Shown here piece by piece: positions 8,436 through 14,160 of a stretch of DNA of 19,832 bases. The notes beneath the pieces are model-generated. The model ran no database searches. It saw nothing but the letters and a program-made list of their open reading frames with translations, and was not told where the DNA came from. Made by a program: the position numbers and the translations under genes. The stretch is taken from the NCBI GenBank assembly GCA_902766875.1, contig CACXFI010000056.1, positions 1 to 19,832 on the forward strand. The letters run 5' to 3'. The DNA comes from an uncultured Erysipelotrichaceae bacterium. GTDB taxonomy: Bacteria > Bacillota_I > Bacilli_A > RF39 > UBA660. Within the stretch, counting starts at the first letter, position 1; each line of letters begins with the position of its first letter.

Positions 8436-9194
8436 ATGTTAGCAGATAGAACAGTTGCTAATAAAAAAATGATAGCAGAATATTTGAATAACGCACAACA
8501 TTATAGTGCAAAAGCAGCATCTGAGTTAAGTAAGTTACCAGAACTGATTTATAATGTATCAACTAAATTTATTGGGGAACCTGGGTCTGAGTTGGTTAAA
8601 GCATATGATAATTTTATAAATGATTCTTTTAAAGCTTTTAATTACTTGAAAGGACATTCTCCATCTACTAATCATAGTTTATATGAAGCTTTAGAAACTG
8701 CGTCTTCAGCTGGGACAACAGCAGTACCTTTACCAAGGTTTAATGATGTAGTATATCCTGAGTTGGGTGAAGTTAAAAGAGCAAATTCTAGTGATGATTC
8801 AGGTTTAACTTCTGCAAATGAAGTTTTAGCAGCACTTAATGATATATTTTTAGTATCTGTTAATGTACAACAGGCATTTGCTCAGTGTATAGAACAATTT
8901 CAAAAAATATGGCATATTTGTGATGGCTTCCCTGATTTTCAAAGTATGGCTAATAGATGTGCAGAAGTCTACAGAGATTCTAATGAAAATTTAAAAGAAG
9001 GTATTAAAAACTTTAAAAATGATTTTGAAGCAATTATGAAACAATATCAATCTGATTATGGACAAAAATCAGGACTTACTGATGATGTTATTAAACAATT
9101 CGAACATAAATTAGAAGCAACAGCAATTCGTTTCAATAAAATACCATCTATAAATGATGCAGCAAGTAGTTTTGTTGTAGAAACTGGTCATTAA
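8436..9194 (+). CDS. Unrecognised helical protein, candidate T7SS substrate
   Basis: 252 residues, predicted almost wholly helical, with no signal peptide and no membrane segment. I do not recognise a family. It lacks a clear WXG motif (the only Trp is in QKIWHICDG, about residue 165) and a clear YxxxD/E tail, though the second half (about 135-230) reads like a long helical hairpin. A Ser/Gly/Pro-rich stretch (about 90-120) separates the two halves, so a tandem ESX-like arrangement is possible. It contains three Cys, all within the second helical region. Composition differs from its neighbours: much Ala, more GCA/GAA and fewer Asn/Ile codons, as in strongly expressed genes. It is monocistronic, with its own promoter and a strong terminator, between essC and the small-helical operon. 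Position makes an exported substrate or structural partner likely, but this is inference. ATG 8436 is chosen because ATG 8427 directly abuts the GAAGGA site, leaving no spacing. Confidence 0.8.
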   Translation: MLADRTVANKKMIAEYLNNAQHYSAKAASELSKLPELIYNVSTKFIGEPGSELVKAYDNFINDSFKAFNYLKGHSPSTNHSLYEALETASSAGTTAVPLPRFNDVVYPELGEVKRANSSDDSGLTSANEVLAALNDIFLVSVNVQQAFAQCIEQFQKIWHICDGFPDFQSMANRCAEVYRDSNENLKEGIKNFKNDFEAIMKQYQSDYGQKSGLTDDVIKQFEHKLEATAIRFNKIPSINDAASSFVVETGH

Positions 9195-9206
9195 TTGATT
9201 GATTAT

Positions 9207-9242
9207 GCAGTTAATGTTATATTACATTGGCTGCTTTTTTTA
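9207..9242 (+). terminator. Strong intrinsic terminator after the 252-residue gene
   Basis: An 11-bp stem, 9207-9217 with 9224-9234 (GCAG/CTGC base, two G-T pairs), and a run of eight T's. It isolates the gene from the following small-helical operon. Confidence 0.88.
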
Positions 9243-9372
9243 TTGAAACAAGTATTATGTATTATTAGTTTTAAAAGAAATTAAATAACTTTTAATAAAT
9301 AATTAAAATGCCTTTGATATATAATTTATATATTGAATATTTATATATAACCTTTATATTTATAATAATAAA

Positions 9373-9381
9373 TGGTATAAT
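9373..9381 (+). promoter_or_regulatory. Extended -10 promoter of the small-helical operon
   Basis: TGGTATAAT at 9373-9381 is the same extended -10 as that before esaB. A weak TTTATA lies 17 bases upstream (9353-9358). The predicted start near 9388 coincides with the AGGAGG ribosome site of the first gene. Confidence 0.6.
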
Positions 9382-9400
9382 ATGTATAGGAGGGTATGAA

Positions 9401-9682
9401 ATGATACTTAACTTGAATAAGGAATCTTTAGCTAGTTTAAATGGAAAAATTAAAGAAGAGATAGATAATTATAGTGGATTAATTGATAATGTAGTTAATG
9501 AATTAAATGATTTAAATATGGTTATACAAGGTAAGAATTATGATGATTTAATGAATAATTATAACTATAATAAAGAGAAAATATTATTTTCTAAAGAGAT
9601 ATTAACTGAATATCATAATATAATAAATAAGTGTTTAATTAATTATACTAATCTATCTGAAGGAGTTAAATATGACGAATAA
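9401..9682 (+). CDS. Small helical protein, degenerate WXG100-like (first of cassette)
   Basis: 93 residues, helix-turn-helix with no signal peptide. The central turn reads MVIQGKNYDD; by layout this lines up with IWVGKDN in the WXG100 protein at 10380, so the WXG tryptophan appears replaced by Ile (IQG). This makes it a likely ESX-fold relative, either a partner that forms a heterodimer or a non-canonical substrate. No YxxxD/E tail motif is evident. ATG 9401 sits 7 bases after a perfect AGGAGG (9388-9393). The frame is open further upstream to an ATG at 9308, but that start has no ribosome site and lies upstream of the promoter. It overlaps the next gene by 11 bases, which suggests coupled translation. 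Confidence 0.75.
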   Translation: MILNLNKESLASLNGKIKEEIDNYSGLIDNVVNELNDLNMVIQGKNYDDLMNNYNYNKEKILFSKEILTEYHNIINKCLINYTNLSEGVKYDE

Positions 9683-9989
9683 ATTTGAACTTAATTTAAC
9701 ATATATTGATCCTGATAAGTTAGAAGATAAGATAAGTAAGTTATCTAGGAATATAGTTTTACTAAAGAATTCTATTACTAAACTTGATAATTATTTTAAT
9801 AATTTGAATGATAAATTTTTATGGGAAAGTCCTGGTTCAAATATGCTTTTGGAGAGATATGTTAGTGATAAGAAAAATTTTGAATTAATATGTGGATTAT
9901 TTGAAAGTTATATATCTTATCTTATGAGAATTAAGAACTCATATGATGATAGGGTTATTAAGATGAAGAAAGAGATAGGTAATTTGTGA
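9672..9989 (+). CDS. Small helical protein, WXG-like with extended turn
   Basis: 105 residues, two long helices joined by a turn DKFLWESPGSN in which a Trp and a Gly-containing loop occupy the place of the WXG turn of WXG100 proteins. Size fits the roughly 100-residue family. There is no signal peptide and no membrane segment. The motif is W-E-S-P-G rather than W-x-G, so membership is likely but not certain. The C-terminal helix carries NSYDDRVIK but no exact YxxxD/E. The ribosome site is AAGGAG (9660-9665) inside the end of the previous gene. The stop overlaps the next start by one base, so translation is coupled along the operon. Confidence 0.8.
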   Translation: MTNKFELNLTYIDPDKLEDKISKLSRNIVLLKNSITKLDNYFNNLNDKFLWESPGSNMLLERYVSDKKNFELICGLFESYISYLMRIKNSYDDRVIKMKKEIGNL

Positions 9990-10369
9990 TGAAAATAAGT
10001 GTTAATCAGGTATCTATAAATATTTTAGATGAAATAGCTAATAACGATTTTTTTGATTATTATAGAAATAATATATATACTAAAGTTTCTAATAGTACTA
10101 ATCCAGAAATTATAACTTTAATTCAAAATTTGGATAAAGATATAGATTTATTATATAAGTCGATTGTTAAATTTACTAAATTTTTAAAAGATTATATTGA
10201 GGATTATAGGAGTATTGGAATATATTTAAAAAGTGGAAAACTAGCTAATATAAATAATCCTAATTTACAAAGTATTATTAGTAATACTAAATCAATAACA
10301 AATATTAAATTAGAGGATTTTAACATACCTAATAAACAAATAAATATTAATTATGAGGAAAAATTTTAG
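9989..10369 (+). CDS. Small helical protein of the T7SS cassette, unknown
   Basis: 126 residues, mainly helical in the first 90 (two helices around a SNSTNPEI turn) with an Asn/Ile-rich, probably disordered C-terminal tail. No WXG motif, signal peptide or membrane segment. I do not recognise a family. The shape recalls the small helical partner proteins encoded with LXG-type T7SS substrates (Lap-like proteins), but that is only by size, fold and position. ATG 9989 is used because it overlaps the preceding TGA by one base and has AGGT (9977-9980) at a good distance; a GTG three bases earlier is also in frame. The next gene begins 10 bases after its stop. Confidence 0.75.
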   Translation: MKISVNQVSINILDEIANNDFFDYYRNNIYTKVSNSTNPEIITLIQNLDKDIDLLYKSIVKFTKFLKDYIEDYRSIGIYLKSGKLANINNPNLQSIISNTKSITNIKLEDFNIPNKQININYEEKF

Positions 10370-10379
10370 AAGGTGAATT

Positions 10380-10679
10380 ATGGATGATATAGTAATAAGT
10401 TATAATGATTTTGATGAATTAATTATCGGTATAAAGAATTTAATAAAAGAATATAATGACAATTATTCTACTATCAATGATATTATTAATAATATTCAAG
10501 ATAATAATATTTGGGTTGGTAAGGATAATATTGTGTTTACAGAACATTATAAATCTTATATTAAATATTTTGATAAAGTGTTAGCAAATTTAGAAGATTA
10601 TTATGAATATTTAAATAATACTAGCTTGTTATATAAAAATATAGAAAAGGAATATGGAAGTAAAAATATAGATGGTTGA
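10380..10679 (+). CDS. WXG100 (ESAT-6-like) family protein
   Basis: 99 residues, the standard WXG100 length, with the helix-turn-helix pattern and a central NNIWVGKDN turn, Trp-Val-Gly at about residues 45-47. After the second helix, LLYKNIEKEY holds a YxxxE motif of the YxxxD/E type that marks ESX/T7SS export signals. It is therefore the clearest candidate substrate of the EssC motor in this window, acting as a secreted dimer or as the partner of another small protein of the cassette. The ribosome site is GAAGGTGA (10369-10376). Its last codons overlap the possible start of the next gene by 8 bases. Confidence 0.9.
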   Translation: MDDIVISYNDFDELIIGIKNLIKEYNDNYSTINDIINNIQDNNIWVGKDNIVFTEHYKSYIKYFDKVLANLEDYYEYLNNTSLLYKNIEKEYGSKNIDG

Positions 10680-11010
10680 AGATAAAATGAATAAAGAGAT
10701 AATATCGACGGAAGAATTAAAAAAAGATTTACAAAAAATAAAAGGAATAGTAGATGAATTGGATGGTAAAATAGATAAAATAAACGAAAAATTAATTGCT
10801 TTGTCTACAAGTAATAATATTTATTATTCAGAAGCTAGTATAAATATTCATAATAATTATGTAGAGGATAGAATAAGAATTAAAAAATTGCATGAATCAT
10901 TCAAGAAATTTATAGATGATACTATGATAATACCGATGAAATATGAAGAATTAGAGAATAAAATAATAGAAGAGGTCAAAAATATTCCAATTAATAATTT
11001 GGAGGTGTAA
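10672..11010 (+). CDS. Small helical/coiled-coil protein of the T7SS cassette
   Basis: 112 residues. The first half (about 12-48) is a heptad-like Lys/Glu/Leu/Ile helix (ELKKDLQKIKGIVDELDGK and on), followed by a turn NNIYYSEAS and a second helix, so the ESX-like hairpin layout is kept but Trp and WXG are absent. Near the C-terminus KYEELENKI contains a YxxxE pattern. No signal peptide or membrane segment. No family recognised beyond T7SS-associated small helical proteins. The start could be ATG 10672, overlapping the preceding stop, or ATG 10687 five codons later; neither has a strong ribosome site, and translational coupling is likely. Confidence 0.75.
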   Translation: MVEDKMNKEIISTEELKKDLQKIKGIVDELDGKIDKINEKLIALSTSNNIYYSEASINIHNNYVEDRIRIKKLHESFKKFIDDTMIIPMKYEELENKIIEEVKNIPINNLEV

Positions 11011-11011
11011 G

Positions 11012-11200
11012 ATGGTTAATAATGAAATAAATGTATTAATTAATAAATTACAAGATTTGAAAAAAGATTTATTGTCATTAAATGATAATCTAAAACAAAA
11101 TATAGGTGATTTAACTTTAATAAATACTTCTAATTATATTGATACTAAAGTAAATAACATAAATACTATAATTATAAATTTACAGAAATTAATTGTATAG
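11012..11200 (+). CDS. 62-residue helical protein, last gene of the T7SS cassette
   Basis: A short protein of two helices (INVLINKLQDLKKDLLSLN and a C-terminal NNINTIIINLQKLIV) linked by an Asn/Thr-rich turn. No WXG motif, signal peptide or Cys. It begins one base after the previous stop with an excellent GGAGGTG site (11001-11007), and the operon terminator starts immediately after its stop. It could be a minimal ESX-like hairpin or a chaperone for one of its neighbours. The function is not recognisable. Confidence 0.72.
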   Translation: MVNNEINVLINKLQDLKKDLLSLNDNLKQNIGDLTLINTSNYIDTKVNNINTIIINLQKLIV

Positions 11201-11240
11201 AATATTAGTTTACATATTAAAAACTAATATTTTCTTTTTG
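11201..11240 (+). terminator. Intrinsic terminator of the small-helical operon
   Basis: A perfect 11-bp stem, AATATTAGTTT (11201-11211) with AAACTAATATT (11221-11231), then a T-rich tail interrupted by one C. Confidence 0.82.
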
Positions 11241-11248
11241 TATAATGA

Positions 11249-11277
11249 TTGACTTTAATTATAAGTTATATTATAAT
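11249..11277 (+). promoter_or_regulatory. Strong sigma-A type promoter of the zinc-ribbon membrane gene
   Basis: TTGACT (11249-11254), 17-base spacer, TATAAT (11272-11277): one of the closest matches to consensus in the window. Predicted start is near 11284, about 27 bases before the ATG. Confidence 0.8.
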
Positions 11278-11310
11278 TTATATGAAAATAGATAATAAGA
11301 GGTGATTGAT

Positions 11311-12489
11311 ATGAATTGTACGAATTGTGGATCTGTTGTGAATCCAGGAGATAGTGTATGTATGAATTGTGGAGCTCCTATAGGAGGAAATGGTGGAATG
11401 CCAATGAATAATGGAGGCATGATGCCTCAGAATAATATACCACCTCAAATGAATTCAAATATGAATAATGGAATGAATGGAGGCATGATGTCTCAAAATA
11501 ATATGCCACCTCAAATGAATCCAAATATGAATAATGGAATGAATGGTGGGATGATGCCACAAAATGGTATGCCACCTCAAATGGATCCAAATATGAATAA
11601 TGGAATGAATGGGGGAATGATGCCACAAAATGGTATGCCACCTCAAATGGATCCGAATATGAATAATGGAATGAATGGTGGAATGATGCCACAAAATGGT
11701 ATGCCACCTCAAATGAATCAAAACATGAATAATGGGATGATGAATAATATGGGATTACCTACAGGCCCAGATGATAGTGTATCTAATAATGGTAAATCAA
11801 AGAAAAAGGTTAGTCCATTATTAATATTTTTGATAATTGTCCTTATTGGTGTTTTGGCATATGCTGGTCCTTATTGGTATAAGCAATGGTTTGGTGAGGA
11901 TAAAAATGGTAGTGGTACAGAATCAGAAAATAATGGAGTTTCTGAAGAACCTTCAATAGTTTTAAATAATTATACATTTACTATTCCTAGTGGATTTGAA
12001 GGTAATTTGGGTGATAATAAAGTTATTTTCAATAATTCAGAATATGTGATTTTTGTAACTCCAATTCATGTAAAATATGATGATTTAAAGGCTAATGTAT
12101 CAGATTTGAAAGATGTAGTTAAAAGTTTAGGCATTACTTTTGAAGAAAAAGATGATTATAGTGTAAGTAATGAAGAAATAGAATATTTGGTTTTTGATGG
12201 TAAATATCAGGATAAAGATATTAATTATTTCTATACAAGATTAGGAGATAATGATTCTTTAGAAGGAATTATATTTAAGAATGCAGAAAGCTTTGATAAT
12301 GTGTATTCTAGTATTAATTCTATGGTATCTAATGTTTCTATTTCTGAAAATGGAGAGGAAGCTGTTTATTCAAAAGAAAATTTAGGAGTTAAAAATATTG
12401 ACGTTAGTTTAGTAAATGATTCATTTTCTAATAATTCTTCAGAAAATGAAACTGTAGATACTCCAACTGAAACAGAAGAAACTGAATAA
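11311..12489 (+). CDS. Zinc-ribbon, Met/Asn/Gly-repeat, single-pass membrane protein
   Basis: 392 residues. Order: N-terminal zinc ribbon with C3-x2-C6 and C17-x2-C20; five tandem 22-residue repeats (about 35-144) rich in Met, Asn, Gly, Pro and Gln; a basic KSKKK stretch; one membrane helix (about 169-187); and an external C-terminal region of about 200 residues. The latter has a beta-rich part (about 215-345, starting IVLNNYTFTIPSGFEG) and an acidic Ser/Thr/Glu tail. The ribbon and repeats should be cytoplasmic and the C-terminal domain outside (positive-inside rule). I recognise the zinc-ribbon/low-complexity/TM architecture as common in Bacillota, not a named family. It stands next to the T7SS cassette with its own strong promoter. 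A role in secretion would be positional inference; an EssB-like topology is a point of interest, not of homology. ATG 11311 is chosen because the upstream GTG 11302 lies inside the AGAGGTGAT site. Confidence 0.85.
   Translation: MNCTNCGSVVNPGDSVCMNCGAPIGGNGGMPMNNGGMMPQNNIPPQMNSNMNNGMNGGMMSQNNMPPQMNPNMNNGMNGGMMPQNGMPPQMDPNMNNGMNGGMMPQNGMPPQMDPNMNNGMNGGMMPQNGMPPQMNQNMNNGMMNNMGLPTGPDDSVSNNGKSKKKVSPLLIFLIIVLIGVLAYAGPYWYKQWFGEDKNGSGTESENNGVSEEPSIVLNNYTFTIPSGFEGNLGDNKVIFNNSEYVIFVTPIHVKYDDLKANVSDLKDVVKSLGITFEEKDDYSVSNEEIEYLVFDGKYQDKDINYFYTRLGDNDSLEGIIFKNAESFDNVYSSINSMVSNVSISENGEEAVYSKENLGVKNIDVSLVNDSFSNNSSENETVDTPTETEETE
11413..11742 (+). repeat. Five tandem 66-bp in-frame repeats
   Basis: Units begin at 11413, 11479, 11545, 11611 and 11677, each coding 22 residues of the type GGMMPQNGMPPQMDPN plus MNNGMN. 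Units 3 to 5 are nearly identical at DNA level, which points to recent duplication by slippage or recombination. Unit number is a multiple-of-three change and may vary between strains without breaking the gene. Confidence 0.93.
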
Positions 12490-12506
12490 TTATAAATAAT
12501 AAAATT

Positions 12507-12541
12507 AAAAGAATTTAAGATATTTCTTAAATTCTTTTTTA
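12507..12541. terminator. Bidirectional terminator between convergent genes
   Basis: A perfect 14-bp stem, 12507-12520 with 12525-12538, loop TATT, with T-tracts on both strands. It ends the zinc-ribbon gene on the plus strand and rodA on the minus strand, whose stop codon touches the stem. Confidence 0.88.
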
Positions 12542-13669
12542 ATTGGTAAATCTTAAACTTTCATTTGATATGTTAAATACCATTCCCAATAGTAGCATAT
12601 ATGATAGGAGTGATGATCCACCATAGCTTATAAATGGTAGAGTAATTCCCATTATTGGTAATAAACCAATAGTCATTCCTATATTTTGTATTTGTTGAAA
12701 TAATAATACGGCTATTATCCCCCCAATAGCATATTTATCTGCTATATTGGTGGTTTTATTTACCATGCTTATTAGGCTATAATCAAAAAATATTATTAAT
12801 CCTAAAAGAAACATTGCTCCTAATAATCCAAAACAAGATGTATATACTGCAAATATAAAATCTGTTTGCATTTCTGGGAAATATATTGGTACATTATTAA
12901 ATCCATGACCTAATAGTCCAGCACTACCTATTGCAGATAGTGAGTTTTCTAATTGCATTCCACTACTATCTGACCAATTAAATATTCTATCCATTCTATA
13001 TAAAAGACTAGTTCCAAATATATTTATAAATAAGTCAGAATTAAATTTATATAGAGCTATTAATCCTCCAACTAGAATAGCGCATATTAGAAATAATATA
13101 ATAAACCATCTTTTTCTAAGCCCACCTACAAAAAGCATTACAAATGTTATTATTAAATAAATAATTACAGCACCAGTATCAGGTTCAATAAATGTAAGAA
13201 CAGATGGTATTCCTACTAGTATTAATACTTTTATTAAAAAAATAAACTCTTCTTTTACTGTTGGTTGTATATAATTTTCGTTAAAATCATTTATCATTCT
13301 TGATAATAATATAATTAAAAATATTTTCATAAATTCACTAGGTTGAAAAGATCCTATATATGGAATAACAAACCAACATCTAGCATTATTAACGTCTTTA
13401 CCTAAAAATAATACTAGAAATAAAAGTATTACTCCTATTATATACAATATATAAGCGTTGTTATATAAAAATTTATTACCAAATGTCATCATAATATAGG
13501 CTATAAATATACCTAGACCATACCAAACTATTTGTTTTATCCAAAAAGTAGCATACTTGGCTGATAACATACTTTTAGTACAATATATTGATATAACACT
13601 TATAATTGCAAATAATATAATAGGTATTAATATTGATTTGGATACTGCAAATTTGGATATGTTTTTAAT
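12539..13669 (-). CDS. rodA: RodA-like SEDS glycosyltransferase, probable AUU start
   Basis: A polytopic enzyme of lateral-wall peptidoglycan synthesis. From the AUU at 13667-13669 it has 376 residues, normal for RodA. Motifs: QPSEFMK, EPDTGA, the SAIGSAGLLGHGF loop, FPEMQTDFIFAV with the predicted catalytic Asp270, and GITLPFISYGGSS. The first ATG in frame (13568-13570) would give 343 residues, cut off most of TM1 and has no ribosome site. Upstream in the same frame 33 more codons encode a normal RodA first helix (ILIPIILFAIISVISIY), and just before them stands AGGTGAT followed three bases later by ATT. No ATG, GTG or TTG exists in that stretch before a TAG at 13685-13687. An AUU start is therefore the simplest reading; a base error in the assembly is the alternative. 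The gene points opposite to all others, converging on the zinc-ribbon gene. Confidence 0.88.
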   Translation of the reverse strand: MKNISKFAVSKSILIPIILFAIISVISIYCTKSMLSAKYATFWIKQIVWYGLGIFIAYIMMTFGNKFLYNNAYILYIIGVILLFLVLFLGKDVNNARCWFVIPYIGSFQPSEFMKIFLIILLSRMINDFNENYIQPTVKEEFIFLIKVLILVGIPSVLTFIEPDTGAVIIYLIITFVMLFVGGLRKRWFIILFLICAILVGGLIALYKFNSDLFINIFGTSLLYRMDRIFNWSDSSGMQLENSLSAIGSAGLLGHGFNNVPIYFPEMQTDFIFAVYTSCFGLLGAMFLLGLIIFFDYSLISMVNKTTNIADKYAIGGIIAVLLFQQIQNIGMTIGLLPIMGITLPFISYGGSSLLSYMLLLGMVFNISNESLRFTN

Positions 13670-13702
13670 ATTATCACCTACATTCTAAAAAGGTCTAATA
13701 AT

Positions 13703-13731
13703 ATTTTATCGCAAAGTTTTAATAATAACAA
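13703..13731 (-). promoter_or_regulatory. Promoter of rodA
   Basis: On the minus strand: TTGTTA (13726-13731), 17-base spacer, TAAAAT (13703-13708). The predicted start near 13696 gives a leader of about 27 bases holding the AGGTGAT site in front of the AUU codon, which supports the upstream start. Confidence 0.62.
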
Positions 13732-13753
13732 GTATTTTTTTAGATATTTAGCA

Positions 13754-13759
13754 TATAAT
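13754..13759 (+). promoter_or_regulatory. -10 element of the 100-residue gene
   Basis: TATAAT at 13754-13759, 18 bases before the ATG, with no convincing -35. It is back to back with the rodA promoter, so the two genes form a divergent pair. Confidence 0.45.
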
Positions 13760-13777
13760 TTAATGAGGTTGATATAT

Positions 13778-14080
13778 ATGAAAAAACTACCTATGATGTA
13801 TCATAATAAAATTACTAGAAATATAGAGAATAATGAAAAAATATATAGTTCTATGGATAATGATAAAAAAGATGACTCTGTTGAATTTTTTGATATAGAT
13901 AGGAAAATAAAAAATATTTTTAATCATCCTGACTATATCTATAAAGTAAATGTTAGTATTACTACTAATAGTGGTGTTTTAAATAAAGTAATAATAGGTA
14001 AGAATAATGATAATTTAATTACAATAGATAATGAGTATATACCTATATCTAGTATTATAGATATTAGTAAAAATAACTAA
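13778..14080 (+). CDS. Conserved-looking 100-residue protein, unknown function
   Basis: Short protein without signal peptide or membrane helix. The first half is polar and probably flexible. The second half (about 55-98: VNVSITTNSGVLNKVIIGK, then NNDNLITIDNEYIPISSIIDI) alternates short beta strands and reads like a small barrel or SH3-like/PRC-type fold. I do not recognise a family. ATG 13778 follows GAGGTTGAT (13765-13773); the earlier in-frame ATG at 13763 overlaps this site and would precede the likely transcript start. It is a single-gene unit with its own -10 and a terminator right after the stop. Confidence 0.72.
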   Translation: MKKLPMMYHNKITRNIENNEKIYSSMDNDKKDDSVEFFDIDRKIKNIFNHPDYIYKVNVSITTNSGVLNKVIIGKNNDNLITIDNEYIPISSIIDISKNN

Positions 14081-14102
14081 AAGTTCTTTTGAACTTTTTT
14101 TA
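14079..14102 (+). terminator. Intrinsic terminator after the 100-residue gene
   Basis: AAAAGTTC (14079-14086) pairs with GAACTTTT (14091-14098) around a TTTT loop, followed by more T's. Confidence 0.82.
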
Positions 14103-14111
14103 ATTACTTAA

Positions 14112-14140
14112 TTGATATAAAGGTTCGTAAATGTTATAAT
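14112..14140 (+). promoter_or_regulatory. Promoter of the mutL operon
   Basis: TTGATA (14112-14117), 17-base spacer, TATAAT (14135-14140), with TG one base before the -10 (extended -10). Predicted start near 14147 leaves a leader of about 14 bases. Confidence 0.82.
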
Positions 14141-14160
14141 TAAATTAATAGGTGATAATT

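Noticed and set aside
9308..9400. N-terminal extension of the first cassette protein from ATG 9308, adding a hydrophobic, signal-like segment
   Set aside because: No ribosome site at 9308; the TGGTATAAT promoter (9373-9381) and a perfect AGGAGG (9388-9393) lie downstream and fit ATG 9401.
9672..10679. Mycoplasma-type genetic code (UGA as Trp), suggested by the extreme AT content
   Set aside because: UGA ends the frames at 9989 and 10679 exactly where overlapping downstream genes begin, and Trp codons in conserved motifs are UGG.
11378..11721. Two long open frames on the minus strand across the repeat array
   Set aside because: They exist only because the 66-bp repeats lack stops on the opposite strand; no ribosome sites, and the His/Tyr/Ser-rich repeats mirror the plus-strand repeats.
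11413..11742. CRISPR-like array because of regular repeats
   Set aside because: Repeats are contiguous with no spacers, are in frame and encode a 22-residue protein repeat.
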